From Periplaneta americana (Eukaryota > Arthropoda > Insecta > Blattodea > Blattidae), in NCBI RefSeq assembly GCF_040183065.1, contig NC_091117.1, positions 122,160,226 to 122,224,225 on the forward strand: DNA of 64,000 nucleotides, written 5' to 3'. Of the stretch, positions 46,114 to 57,977 are shown one piece after another (within the stretch, counting starts at the first letter, position 1; every line of letters starts with the position of its first letter). A program made the position numbers and the translations under genes. The notes below the pieces were generated by a model. It had not been told where the DNA came from. It did no database searches and was given only the letters and a program-made list of their open reading frames with translations.

Positions 46114-46295
46114 CAGCGGTCGTCAGCACAGAGCACCCTGGGGCTAGCGTATCTTACCCGCGGAGAACACAGTGCACCATGGTGCACTCGTAGCTGCTAG
46201 TGGGTATGCTCTCTATCTCTTGCTGCTGCACGACGGTGCACACGGGACGGCTCCGCTTACTCTTTGCACATTTCAGCGAGTGCTGATGACCACTG
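46114..46295. mobile_element. hAT-type MITE, 182 bp, 8 bp duplication (copy 2)
   Basis: The ends CAGCGGTCGTCAGCAC and GTGCTGATGACCACTG are inverted. CTCTAAAG is duplicated exactly (46106-46113, 46296-46303). Same family as 23131-23314. Confidence 0.93.
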
Positions 46296-46303
46296 CTCTA
46301 AAG

Positions 46304-46988
46304 AATTCGGGGCTCTGATACATAAATGTGTTAAACTGGGAGTGACGTTATGTTATATAGTTTTAGCATTAACACGACTTACAACACGCTGCAGAATCCA
46401 GTGTTTGAATAGGAAAGGGATATTGTCTTTAGTTCCTCAATAATATAGGTAAAAGTAATACATGAACTAAAATGAGAAAACGATTTTCTCATGTTTTGAA
46501 ATTGAACAAATTTATTAGCTTATTATCTGTAGAATATTGGAAATAAGGTACCATTTAAGACTTTCATTAAGTAACAAATGGGATGATAGTTTTGGATTTT
46601 GCAACGTGTTGTTAATATTATCCTGCATGTAATGCTACAAAATTAATTTCAACATTTTAACTGCAATAATGGATGCATCTTCCTTGATATCGGAAAAACG
46701 GTTTTGGTCATCTTGCCTTTTGTGTGCAGCGATTTATACTAAACTATTTATTAGGTTTTTTTCGTTTTCAATATTTAAGACTCAATTCAATCTAGAATGA
46801 TGACAAGAACAAAAATAATATCTGTAAATGTATGTTGTGAATCTTTATTTTAAATAAAAGAATCATAATATCAGTCGAAATGTCCATTGCAAGAAACGTC
46901 ATAGATTTTCCTTTGTGATTCCTGCATTACGTAAACTGAGAAATAAAGTGGACAGATTCATAGCAAGTTAAAACTACTTTCCTAAGAC
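46304..46988. other. AT-rich DNA, nothing recognised
   Basis: No supported gene or repeat. Confidence 0.5.
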
Positions 46989-46989
46989 A

Positions 46990-48835
46990 AAGATCTCGAC
47001 ACTTTTAAGAAAAGTAACCATTGCCAGCAGTGTTTCTAGTGAAGTAAGTTCGAACTACATGAAATCCGTGTTGACTGTCTTTGTAATCTCTGTGTAGTTG
47101 GATCTCGTGGCTTTACTTGTGTTTTACGTTCACAGAAAACAAGAAACACAATAAATGTCAGTTACATTTTTATGTTCGTTCATGAAATATAGTATACCAT
47201 CTTTAGTTTATTGTACTTTGACTAGATGAGCATGAGTAGATATACAAATTATTATATTTATACATTTTACAGGTTAGTAAAGGTATCAAACAAGTATCTT
47301 TGTATCTGGTGTGCTGTCATCTTTTGAGTGAAGGTGTAACTCGGGGAGATTTTGACACTGTATTTTGGGGAGTTCTTAACATGTGTCGAGTTCTCCCTTA
47401 TTTGGCTTGTGGACCTCCTTAGATGACGTGGAGCCAGTGGAGGGGCTGTTTCTATCAAAATTTTGTGTTTTTGGTCTCAACGGAGTTCGCAATCCTTAGA
47501 GCTTAGCTTTTTAGTGTCACTTTGTTCGTCTATCGCCTTTTCTCTCTGTGTGTCTGCCTGCATGCATGAAACTACTCATATTCCATTAAACCAATCTTAA
47601 TTAAACTTTATATTTTAATTTTCATTGATATTGGCCAAATAGGAAAGGCACAACTCTCGATACAAACATGGAAGATCAATTACTTTGTCATATCCTTCAT
47701 CTTGATTCAAAAAGGCTATATGAATTAACAATTAATGACGAAAGAAAATTGACATCCTGACGTAATGCAGGATAACATGTATGAGTAGCATCTGGTTTTA
47801 GCCGAAAATTGATGTTAAATTCGTGTTGAAGAAGACATTACCACTCTCCCAAAAACACCATAGACACCATCTGCACAAGGACATTTAGGCTTGCCTATTT
47901 CCTCACCTACTGATTCTTTCTTTGAAGAAATGTCACCAGTTCCGCAGTATCCGTGAATATCCAGAGTACCGAAATACTTTGCATTGGAAAATGCCAACAA
48001 ATCAGTCATTGTTTTTCCAGTATGCGCTCCTTACACTCTTGTATAGGAAATGAATATATCCTAAAATAGAGTCAAATATTTTTAATTTTAAGGACCACGG
48101 ACACAGACCTAAATTGAGTTTTATTTCAAATGTTCCTTATGCCAAGCGTGTTGAAGTGGAAACAATTGTGGTCGAATAGCTGTTTGCGCTACTCTAAACA
48201 TCAACGGACTCTGCAATTTCGCTGCTAACAACTTCATCTGGTGGCAAAAGAGTAAGAAAACTGAAAATTTCAGAAGAAATAACGTCCAAATTATAGGAAA
48301 CAGCTAAAGGAAAGTAAACAGCAGAGAGAAGTTAGGCTTTCCAACAGAAGGAAACCACCTACAGCTTCTACTAAAAGTTTAAGGACACACCTTTAAAAGA
48401 GATGTTTCACTTCTGTTCTTATGAATTAATTAATCGACACATGTCGAGATCTTGCCAAATCACAGTGTCGAAATCTCTCAAGTTACACCTTCAATTCAAG
48501 AGATAACAGGACACTCGAAACAAAGATAATTGTTTGAGGGTAATCACTTTGGCGCCTGTAAAATGTAGCTATATGTAGCAATTTGTGCATCTCTAATATC
48601 ACGCACATACAGTCAAAATGCAATAAATTAAAGATGGTATATTATATTTCATAAGCGAAAAGAAAATTGTAACACACATTTGTTGTGTTTATTGCCTTCT
48701 GTGAGCGTAAAGCACAAGTTGAAGCCACGAGATCCACTTCCAAAGAGATTAAAAACACAGATCTCATGTAGTTCGACTTTTTTCGCTAGGAACAATGCTC
48801 GCGATGGCTACTTTTCTTGAAAGTGTGGAGATCTT
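46990..48835. mobile_element. Unclassified element with inverted arms of about 400 bp, 1,846 bp
   Basis: The left arm (46990 to about 47395) and right arm (about 48440 to 48835) are inverted copies at roughly 75-80 percent identity by eye. They begin AAGATCTC(G/C)ACACTTT(T/C)AAG. Both arms also contain AAGGTGTAACT and a second ATCTCGACA-like motif about 400 bp inside. The central 1 kb has no recognised gene; a 64-codon minus ORF (47815-48009) is unassigned. No clean target duplication was seen. Confidence 0.7.
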
Positions 48836-48839
48836 CCAA

Positions 48840-48842
48840 AAT

Positions 48843-48917
<75 letters not shown>

Positions 48918-48920
48918 TTA
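48840..48920. repeat. ATTT microsatellite, possible LINE tail
   Basis: About 20 units of ATTT. Next to it lies sequence with a 10 bp hairpin (CGCCCCTGAA at 48973, TTCAGGGGCG at 48998). It may be the tail and 3' UTR of a minus-strand LINE. Confidence 0.85.
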
Positions 48921-51318
48921 TTTGGCTAATAATTGTAACATAAAATATAAAATATACAGAGAAACTTTAGCTCGCCCCTGAAAGAATAGAACTCGTGTTC
49001 AGGGGCGGATTCCTGAATTGAAATGAATAATTATACAATGATCCTAATGATCCTAATATAAAATTTAAAGCTTATCATCGCACAATAGAAATCGTTTGAT
49101 AAGTAAGAATTTATGGTATTGTTTACAACAAACATTTTTTCGTATATTTCTGCAATTTGCTTTGTCTTAATAAAACGTGACTAATGAAATTTAGGGCGTT
49201 CATGGTTTTCCTTTGTATAAGTGTCATTATCGCATGCATTCATCATAAAACGTGCAAGGAGCGAGGAAATGTGGCAGTTGATAATATCTCTTCTAGATTT
49301 CTTGACATACAGACAGCTTGCAGTGTTTTCAGTTCCGATAACTTTATGATTGATTCATTGATTGATATGTTCTCATAAAGTCATGCATTTACTTCTACGG
49401 ACTTCCTTCTGATTCAGAGAAGCTTTAAATGAAGAAATAACTGCATTAAATATATATTCTAGTTTAAAATAAAAACACTAATTTTTTAGTGAAATTAATA
49501 ATTGAAGCACTGGGCCGAATAACGGTTTATTACAATCTGCTAATTGTGCAGGGGGAACAAAAATGTTACATCCTAATTCCGTTCATAAATTTATTATGGG
49601 ACAGGCAACATAGACCATTATTTCATCAGTATAGTTTGTACACTAAGCGAAGTATACGATTGTATTATTGAAAGTCATATTACACATCATAGATATTTGT
49701 AACATTTTTAATTCCAAAGAAATGCTATTGGTGAATACAGACAATAAATAACTTTATACAATCAGAATATTGTGAAATATAGAATATCAATGAAAAAATT
49801 AAATTATGAACAAAATACTATATTAATATGAATTAACACCATGTAATTTATTAATGTTACACTCAATGTTATATTATGAATAAACATATAATATTGATCA
49901 AATAATGACACTATTATTAGAATAGAAAATAACTGCAGTATTGAGATGTAGGGACACATTAAATTAATGAAAGTTGTAACAATAACAAATGAATAAAGAA
50001 AATTAAGTATTACAGTTGATAAATTATTGGGGGTGGAATTTGAATCTCTGTCTCGAATATTCAATATTCATCCCAACAGATGGCTTCTCTGTTAAGTATA
50101 AATCTTATTAATAATGAGGACAATAACAATCACAGTTTTTAAATGTTGTGTGTAAGAGTAATACATTTTAAACAAATCCTTTCTGACATCAAGAACAAGG
50201 TATGAGTATATATCCTTACAAGAATTTCCACAAATCTGTTCCTGAAACGAAATACCGTGATGAAATTCTAAGATAGAGTATAGCGGCAAAACACAACATA
50301 GACCAACTAACAGCCACTAGGTAAAGTGTAAATTAAAATACAACTAATAAAATACTGCAAAAATAACAGATAGGAACTTACATTACTTGGGGGATCTTTC
50401 GCACTAACTTGCTACTTCGTTTTCCTTGTCGCATACTCAAGATCACTATCTCTCAGCGACTTTCGTGACACAGCTTTTCACTTATTAATATTAATTTGTC
50501 TGGATCCTTTTTTTTTTTTTTTTGGCCAGACAATATCTACCGTAGAAATCGTCACTGTCTTGCAGTCATCCATTTTACGTAATAAATCAACCGAAACCTG
50601 ATACACAGACTTAAAGTACTCAGTATTCGTAAAGAGAACTAATTCCCGTGCAATAACTCTCGACATGATGTGAACAACACTGCATACGCTAGAAGTGACT
50701 AGTGACATAGACCGATGTTCCAACCAAGAAATTCATGGTAACTCATGCAGTAGCGCCTCTGATACAGATATTGAGAAACAATTTTTGTTACAGCTGTGTA
50801 AGACTATACAGAGCATTATTCTATTAAAAAATCGATTTTGAAAAATTGTAACATAGACCATTATTCGCCCCAACGCTTCAATTCTAATATTTCAACAAAC
50901 TTAAAAATTATTATTATATGTCAATTGTCTGAGGTTATTTATTATTTTATGACGGTGAAAAGACAATACTTTGGAATTGGTTCAGTTTCAAGATGTTTTA
51001 TTATATGCTCCAGGTCTCATAGGACCCTTGAATTATACAAAAATCGAATTATGCAAATTGAAAAACAAGTTAATATTTAACCAAAACTGATTAATAAGAC
51101 TGCCAAAGACGGAGGAACTTGCTTAAAGTGGCATTGGTAAATAACTATGCAAGAAGTAAAAATAAGCGGTGTCGTGATGATGGCACATATTTTCTCAATA
51201 TATGTATTATGCTTTTTAAAGCAATTCAGTTATTTCACTATTTGCAAACGATATTCGCGTTTATATTCTACTGTCTTCAACTATCAATCTAAGGGCTTAT
51301 GTAAAAGATCGATCTATC
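48921..51318. other. AT-rich DNA, no supported gene
   Basis: Short ORFs only. One at 49184-49378 begins with a hydrophobic stretch but has no other support. Confidence 0.4.
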
Positions 51319-51401
51319 TGTCTGTCTGTCTCTCTGTCTCTCTGTCTGTCCGTCTGTCCGTCGGTCCGTCAGTCCGTCCGTCCATCCATCTACCTATCTA
51401 T

Positions 51402-51489
<88 letters not shown>

Positions 51490-51495
51490 CCTCCC
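51319..51495. repeat. TCTG/CTGC/TCCG tetranucleotide microsatellite
   Basis: CTGT and CCGT-type units (51319-51395) pass into TCTG (about 51404-51430) and then about 14 units of CTGC (51432-51488). The poly-Cys/Leu ORF here is not a gene. Confidence 0.92.
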
Positions 51496-51536
51496 TTATA
51501 CACAGTGTTTCCGGGCTAGTGTTACAAACTTTCAGG

Positions 51537-52103
51537 GATGATGGTGAAGGGCACATGTATCAATTTGAGATAAGGAACCCTGGTCCGGAAATGATTGAGT
51601 CGAAAGTTATAAGCAAAAATAGTTGTGTGGAAATGGAATTGTAATTTGTAATGTGAGTACTTGGCCGTAATCAATCTGTGAGCTTGTCTACTGTTCCCAT
51701 TGGCTCATCCGAAAATCATGTCTGCATATTTCGCTCTCTTGTACTCCTCCATTTCACTAGGACTGGTCGACTGGACACTGCAACTTGTACACATACACTG
51801 CTGTCTACAGACGTGCATATCAGGACCGACCATGTCCGATACACATTACGCCATCTCCATTGCTTTAGTGTAGTTTCCTGTCCCCACCCCTCAGACAGCG
51901 CACTGAAAGGAATACCGTAAGTAGACAACGTCAGATGAATAAAGTATGTATAAGATGTACAGATAAATACACATAATTAAGGTGTACAGGGGAATAAAAT
52001 TATTTCATTTCCACACAATTATTTTTGCTTGTAACTTTCGACTCAGTCATTTCCGGACCAGGGTCCCTTACCTCAAATTGATACATGTGCCCTTCCCCAT
52101 CAT
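51537..52103. repeat. Inverted repeat pair with about 100 bp arms
   Basis: The left arm 51537-51645 (GGCACATGTATCAATTTGAG, CCTGGTCCGGAAATGATTGA) is inverted at 52003-52103 with about 90 percent identity by eye. The spacer has no recognised gene. The left edge follows the TCTG array and the right edge meets a TA array, so the outer ends may be lost. Likely a MITE or a foldback relic. Confidence 0.72.
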
Positions 52104-52115
52104 ATATATATATAT

Positions 52116-52156
<41 letters not shown>
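52104..52156. repeat. TA microsatellite hosting a SINE
   Basis: TA units continue on the far side of the SINE (52374-52392), so the SINE inserted into a TA array. Confidence 0.88.
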
Positions 52157-52159
<3 letters not shown>

Positions 52160-52375
52160 GATCTGGTTGACGAGTTGGTATAGCGCTGGCCTTCTATGCC
52201 CAAGGTTGCGGGTTCGATTCCGGCCCAGGTCGATGGCATTTAAGTGTGCTTAAATGCGACAGGCTCATGTCAGTAGATTTACTGGCATGTAAAAACTCCT
52301 GCGGGACAAAATTCCGGCACATCGGCGACGCTGATATAACCTCTGCAGTTGCGAGCGTCGTTAAATAAAACATAA
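52160..52375 (+). mobile_element. SINE family A copy inside a TA microsatellite
   Basis: The head GATCTGGTTGACGAGTTGG and GGTTCGATTCCGG is followed by the full body and the tail GAGCGTCGTTAAATAAAACAT. TA repeats on both sides act as the duplication. Confidence 0.9.
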
Positions 52376-52604
52376 TATATATATATATATATTTATTTAT
52401 TTATTTATTTATTTATTTATTCTGGTGGAGTTGAAGCCACCAAGCCTTCCCTTTCACATAACCAGAAATGCAATACAGCTGCAAGAAAAATTATACAGCA
52501 TGATGCAATTAATCTAATGTATGTGTGACTGAATGAATATGACATAAAAAACTGAACTTACAAGTATAAATTGAAAATAATAAAAATTAGTCTAACATCC
52601 TAAG

Positions 52605-53795
52605 TAGTGTTGTAGGATTTACTCGATTAATCGATCAATTTGTGTTGTAAGATTAATCGATCAAAAATATTTAATCGAATAATCGAGTCGATTAAAATTA
52701 ATCGGTTGTAGTTGATATTAACTATTATTTTTTTAATACAAACTCATGCTAAAAATTCTGACAATATTCCTCTCTCGGAAATTGCTTACTTAAAAGCAAA
52801 ATATAGTACTGTTATATTCTAACTGCAAAGCAGATTAGCGCAGAGAAAATCTTTTCACAAACACTTCAGAAAGAGATGGAGACATGAGGACAGTGGCCAG
52901 GTCTATCCCTATTGAAAGTTGAAACACAATGCGAAACACTTAGTAAGTTTTATGGTTTTCCAAGAAAACTTCAACTTTGTTGTCAGCTCATCTTCCTAGC
53001 TTATGAAATACAGACTTTTTTGGGATTTGTCCCCCTCATCCCTTATAAAATAACCATGTCTGCACTGTGTGCAAATGAGAGCGTAACTACTGTATTTTCT
53101 CCTCTTTCTGAAATCTGGTAATTCGATTACAATAGAGGCCAGTCTTCTGTTTCGACCGCTGTACTTTTGCAGTTGCAGTTTCTATACTTAGCTTGTATAT
53201 GAAGGTTGTGTTTTTAGTTTAATAGAGGAAAAAATCAGTTTTCTGTGATCTGTGAAAAGAGTAAACTCCATTAAGTCATATTAGAATTTGAGAGGTAAAC
53301 TCGGTGAAAAGTTTGGATTTTAAATTGAACAATCGTGGAGAAGTGCTTGACAGAAAAAAGTTTTTTCGTGTTTAGTGACACAGGAAATATTATTACTAAA
53401 CGTATAGCGGCATTTAATTCGGAGCATGTGGATGCACTCTCATGTTTAAAATCATGGATGAAGCAGTATTAACTAGGTAAGTCTTCATACGTTTTGTTAT
53501 TTATGTTTGTCTCAAAAATTCCCGGAGAAATTGACACAATAAATTATAAGCCTCATAATAAATATGTTAGTAAGTAATTAAAATAGTTGTTTTGTAATAT
53601 AACGATACAATATATACAAAAATACAACATTTAATACTTATGCTTATCACCGAACACAAGTTAAATTTAGCAATAATTGTGTATTACAGTATATTAAAAC
53701 ATGTTTCAAATCGATCAAAACTCGATGAATCTATCGATCAATAGATTAAATTCAAATAGTTAATCGATTAAATATTTTGATCGATCAACAGCACT
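52605..53795 (+). mobile_element. hAT element relic with ATCGAT-rich ends, 1,191 bp
   Basis: The ends TAGTGTTGT and ACAGCACTA are inverted. The flanks ATCCTAAG (52597-52604) and ATTTTAAG (53796-53803) are a diverged 8 bp duplication. Both subterminal regions are full of ATCGAT/TTAATCGATTA motifs, likely transposase-binding repeats. The only coding relic is the transposase tail at 53370-53472. A second copy in the opposite orientation starts at 63595. Confidence 0.85.
53370..53472 (+). pseudogene. hAT transposase C-terminal tail
   Basis: The translation gives FFVFSDTGNIITKRIAAFNS followed by EHVDALSCLKSWMKQY and TAA at 53470. This is the end of the hAT dimerisation region (compare VFS...G.I.T..R..L....V). 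The rest of the transposase is deleted. The inverted copy at 63.9-64.0 kb encodes the same tail with a premature stop. Confidence 0.8.
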
Positions 53796-54919
53796 AATTT
53801 TAAGCAATGATGCAAGTAAGAAAAAAACAAACAAAATTAAAAATATATACGTATACAACATATAGAGACACAAAATAACAGTGACACTCAGCGTCATTAT
53901 TATTAACCAAGGGGCAATAAGCTGTTCTAATATTCTGTCACAAAAACAAGAGAAAAGGTTAACCTAACAAAAGTAAATTATTGACAAAATGCTAAGATAA
54001 AAACTTCGACATAAATCTAGCAACTTTTCAGAAACGGATTTCGTGAGATAAAACTTACTTTTCTAGCTTACTTTTAAACTATGACAGTGTCCGGTAATCC
54101 CTGACGTCACTAGGTAATGAATTTCAGAAGCCAGGCAATGATGGTGTAGGAGGATGAGTATATGGAAGTTCTGTGGCCGGTAATAGAAAGGAGACATTGA
54201 TGCTGATTTCTTGAAGCAGTTAGGAATTGATAGCGTGAAGACCAAGTAATTTGGAGAAGAGTTATGTGAAATGTTGTATAAAAGTGAAAGAGCGTGTATG
54301 ATTCGTTTCTTTAGACGAGCCCATGAGAGCAGCTCAAGAGACGGTGTTACGTGGTCAAATTTCCGAATATTACAGACGAATCTTATACTTACATCATGAA
54401 CACGTTGCAATCTCACATTTAAGTTAGAACTTAAGTTTGTTAACAAGAAATCACAATAATCGAAGTGGGGCATCTCAAGTGTCTGCATAAGATTCCTTTT
54501 TAATGTAAGTGGTAGAAAATGTTTTACATGCTTCAAAGGTTGGAGCAGCGACAATATTTTCTTGCATGCATGGGTAACTTGACTCTTCAAGTTAAGATCA
54601 TTATCCATAAAGATTGTAAGATTTTTTATTATTTCACTGTATTCAATAATTGTACAATTAAGCATAATTATTGCAGTCTGCAGTACTAAGAAGACGATGA
54701 CGACCCATCATTATTGCCTGAGATTTCTCTAGGTTCAGCCTCAATCCAAATTTATAAGCCCACATCGAAACAGAGTTCAAGCTTCATTAAGCATTTTTAT
54801 TGCGTCTGTCATTGCGTCAGGACGAGGTATTTCCACATACAACTATATGTTTCTGTTTTATCATCTGGTAAAAAGCACGTAACTAGGAGGACATTAAAAC
54901 CATTAACATAAGAATGTAA

Positions 54920-54920
<1 letters not shown>

Positions 54921-54970
<50 letters not shown>
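54921..54970. repeat. TA microsatellite
   Basis: About 25 TA units. 54971-55400 shows no gene; a T run of about 26 lies at 55405-55431. Confidence 0.93.
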
Positions 54971-54973
<3 letters not shown>

Positions 54974-55512
54974 ATGAAAATGGTCAGGTGCATATTTAAA
55001 TGTGCCGTCAGCTAAAATACAGGATGAATTACTTGTGAGGAAAACCAATTTCGTTTTACATGTTATGAAAACTATTTTATTTGTATTATTCACATATGAA
55101 AAAAGTTTCTGCATTTGCAACCAGCAAATCCTGAGATGCATATTCTAATGCGTCTTCGATAGAAAATGGAACGGGAGAAAGAATTTTTCGACGTTCCCTG
55201 TACATAGACTGTCTAAATGGATCAATAAATGAAAATGTCAATTCAGTACCGGTATTATGAATTTCATTAAGTACGTTTCTAATTAACTTTATAGGTTTGC
55301 AATAAATCTTCGCACGCTTATCTTTTTAAGTTGAAGTTTTTCGATTAAAACTGGATTTACATTTTCATGAAAATGATTTATACTTTTTCCTGTATCCAGT
55401 AATGTTTTTTTTTTTTTTTTTTTTTTTTTTTGTAATAGTTATCTGTTTTTCAAAAGAGTATAGCACATGTTCTCGAAACAACTCCATACAATAGTCTACA
55501 AGATTTGTTATG

Positions 55513-56362
55513 CAGAGTGTATACAAATGATTCGTCGGGTTTTGACATCGTATATCTTCAAATGTATAATGTCCATCCATTTGTACTAATAGCCAATCGA
55601 AAGAGCACATTTTCAAGTTCTGTACATATCATTGAAAATGTTCTATGTGCGCTCCTCGTGTTACCCGACACACATCTATGCGGTAGTCCAGTTCGACCCA
55701 TACACGTTGGAGCATGTCATTGTCGATCTGCCTCAGCGCAGCGGTGTTGCGATCCCGGAGTTCAGCCAATGTTGTCGGCATAGGTGGCATGTAAACATTT
55801 TCTTTCACGTACCCCCAAAGACAAAAATCACAAACTGTGAGGTCAGGAGACCGTGGAGGCCACCTGAGGAGTGCCAAATCATCCTGAGCAGAATCTTCCA
55901 CACAGTTGCGTGAGGAATGTCCAGTTCGCGACTTGCTCGACGTGTTGATTTTTGTGGGCTACGAGCGAATGCCTCTCGGATTCTCTCCACCTTTTTAGCT
56001 GAAGCACCTGGTCGTCCTGAGCTTTTTCTTACACAAGCACCCTTTATCTTTCAACTGTCGATACCACCGCAGAATGCTTTGGTGGGTTGGTGGGTCTCTG
56101 TACTGTCTCCGGAACGCAAGCTGCACAGTGATGATGGATTGAGTACTCTGATATTCCAAAACACAAAATGCTTTCTGTAGATCAGTCACCATTTTACAAA
56201 CTGCCACTAGTGAGTCATTGAAGAGTCAGAATGAAATCCTAAATGAGAGATACCAAATTTAAGAATATGCTCTTTCTATTGGCTATGAGTATAAATGGGT
56301 GGACATTAAAAATTTTAAGCTATACGATGTCAAAACCTGATGAATCATTTGTATACACTCTG
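55513..56362 (-). mobile_element. Mariner/Tc-type deletion derivative, 850 bp
   Basis: Inverted ends of about 90 bp begin CAGAGTGTATACAAATGATT (both ends). The right side is followed by TA. It contains a transposase with the middle deleted (55629-56207). The left flank reads TATG where TA would be expected directly, so the duplication is imperfect. Confidence 0.85.
55629..56207 (-). pseudogene. Mariner-like transposase with internal deletion
   Basis: N-terminal part on the minus strand: DLQKAFCVLEYQSTQSIITV, AFRRQYRDPPTHQSILRWY, KDKGCLCKK, then a shift to RIREAFARSPQKSTRRASREL and DIPHATVWKIL (HTH). The frame then jumps to AQDDLALLRWPPRSPDLTVC, DFCLWGYVKENVYMPPMPTT and ELDYRIDVCRVTRGAHIEH. 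The first two catalytic Asp regions are missing between VWKIL and AQDDL, and the third motif has SPDLTVCDF. It is a dead internally deleted copy of a family common in insects. Confidence 0.87.
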
Positions 56363-56695
56363 TATTTATTCCCTTCGTAAACTATCATGTCCTGTACCCG
56401 ATTACTTTAATTATTTCGAAGTATAACTTAAAAACACATTTGTAGTCTATAGTCGCCCACGTCTGCAAAGAATACTGCACTAACAGATACAGATACTGAC
56501 TAGTCTACTGACACTAACTAGCGTTGTACTCCGGTAACGTTCAGTTTCATGAACACAAGCCATTTATAACACATAATAGAAACATGAACTGAGCAGTAGT
56601 AACAATGGCCTACTGATATACCCAGGGATCCTACACGCGACATGACCACAGTGTTGAAGAGTGCATAAATAAACTTATAAAAATAATTATGCCTG

Positions 56696-56697
<2 letters not shown>

Positions 56698-56746
<49 letters not shown>
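56698..56746. repeat. AAT microsatellite
   Basis: About 16 AAT units. The flanking 56363-56697 and 56747-56924 contain nothing else recognisable except a run of G at 56861-56870. Confidence 0.93.
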
Positions 56747-56747
<1 letters not shown>

Positions 56748-56924
56748 CATTACACAACAACAAACTTATCGTCGTTTTTCTAGCTGTTTTTAATCTCTGA
56801 AGCAAATCATGTCTTTCGTTACCTCTCACTCACTCACTCACTGGCTGACCGGAGTTCTGCGGGGGGGGGGGGATGGCGGCAAAAGACAGACACTCTCCAT
56901 GAAACTATTTGTATGTGCAGTGGC

Positions 56925-57950
56925 GGATTCTTCTACTTCTACTTCCATGTTGTCGTCACCGTCATCGTCGTCACTATCAGAGTCCAAACCTATTACGAAA
57001 CGATCCACCGCTTTGTCAATCATTCCATCCCTTTCCCAGTAAAAATTCTCTTCCTTTTTAACATGTTCACACGCATTTTTCCAATTCTCTGGCGTGACCT
57101 AGGACAACACTTCTTCAAATAATTTTATAACTTCAGTGGATTTGAAAGATACATTATGTTTAGCGACATCATTTTTCACTTGTGCCCAGATGAACTCAAT
57201 GGCACTAAAATTGCAGTGGTATGGTGGCAGTCGTACTACGGTATGCCGGTGTAGTTGAGCTAATGTATCCAGTTCGTACCGTACCATTTTTTTCCTTTTT
57301 TTTAATTTTATTATGCCGTACAGTACGATTTTTGTCACCTTTGGGTCGTACTCTAACTTATATTGTTCTGATGTAACCAAGACTGCATGTCTGATTTAGA
57401 AGATGACCATTACTATGATGCTGTTTTGTGGAATGTTCGGAAGGAGTTTGTTTTCGAACCAATGTTTGAAATTAACGGCGTTCATTTCTTCTTGGGGATC
57501 GTTGATAGATTTTGACTTAAAACTGTGATAGGCTCTTGGTATAAATCCACAGGATGATCCAGCATGCACAATAATAAATCGACCCCTTTTCCTAAGGGCA
57601 CGTTCAGAGGAATGTCACCATCGTCACAAATTCAAATTTTGCTCTTAGTGTGATTAATGTTTATCCAAGTTTCGTCTAGGTAAATGATAGGGCGGCCAGT
57701 TATTCTTGAGTCGCGCATCCTCCTTAAGAAATGGAATCGCTTAGCAATTATGTTGGGTTTCTGTATCAGAAGCTTCCGTCCGAAGTTATTCTTAGCGTAA
57801 CGGAAATTAAGTTTTTTTAGTAATTCCCACACCGACCGTTTGTTGTCAGAAAATAACCCACACTTATCGAGAGCATCACGAATATCTTCCACATTTTCAA
57901 GTACTGTACTGTGAGTTTTCCGTGCAGTGTACCAATTCAAACTGATGTTA
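56925..57950 (-). pseudogene. IS630/Tc1-related DDE transposase, decayed
   Basis: Order on the minus strand: DALDKCGLFSDNKRSVWELL, NFGRKLLIQKPNIIAKRFHF, ITGRPIIYLDETWININHTK (first Asp), a shift, IIVHAGSSCGFIPRAYHSFK, EEMNAVNFKHWFENKLLPNI, a damaged second Asp site near 57410 (IIVMVIF), LVTSEQYKLEYDPK, LDTLAQLHRHTVVRLPPYHC, NFSAIEFIWAQVKNDVAKHN (Glu), and an acidic tail (GLDSDSDDDDGDDNMEVEVE). Frameshifts and stops rule out function. I associate this type with a multicopy arthropod DDE family. Confidence 0.84.
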
Positions 57951-57955
57951 AAAAA

Positions 57956-57977
57956 GGTAGGTTAGGTTAGGTTAGGT
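57956..57977 (+). repeat. Short interstitial telomere-like TTAGG run
   Basis: GGTAGGTTAGGTTAGGTTAG followed by GT: three full TTAGG units plus a degenerate one. It lies at the edge of a repeat-like segment (57978-58330) that I could not classify. Confidence 0.75.

Larger units (their letters stand above)
52393..54765 (-). pseudogene. CR1/jockey-like LINE 3' part, split by a hAT element
   Basis: The coding part (54063-54765) reads KFGLRLNLEKSQAIMMGRH, IIKNLTIFMDNDLNLKSQV, LQTLEMPHFDYCDFLLTNL-like, LQRVHDVSIRFVCNIRKFDH and LSLLYNISHNSSPNYL, the RT thumb and C-terminus. The minus-strand 3' UTR continues to 53804, is interrupted by the hAT at 52605-53795, resumes at 52604 and ends in ACTCCACCAGAATAAATAAAT near 52425 and a TTTA tail. 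The same 3' UTR end occurs at 33040. Confidence 0.82.

Noticed and set aside
49184-49378. Possible small secreted peptide with a hydrophobic N-terminus
   Set aside because: Only 64 codons, no promoter, no cysteine framework or second feature; AT-rich DNA gives hydrophobic ORFs by chance.
51147-51644. 165-codon ORF rich in Ser, Val, Cys and Ala
   Set aside because: Its core is the TCTG/CTGC microsatellite and its end is one arm of an inverted repeat.
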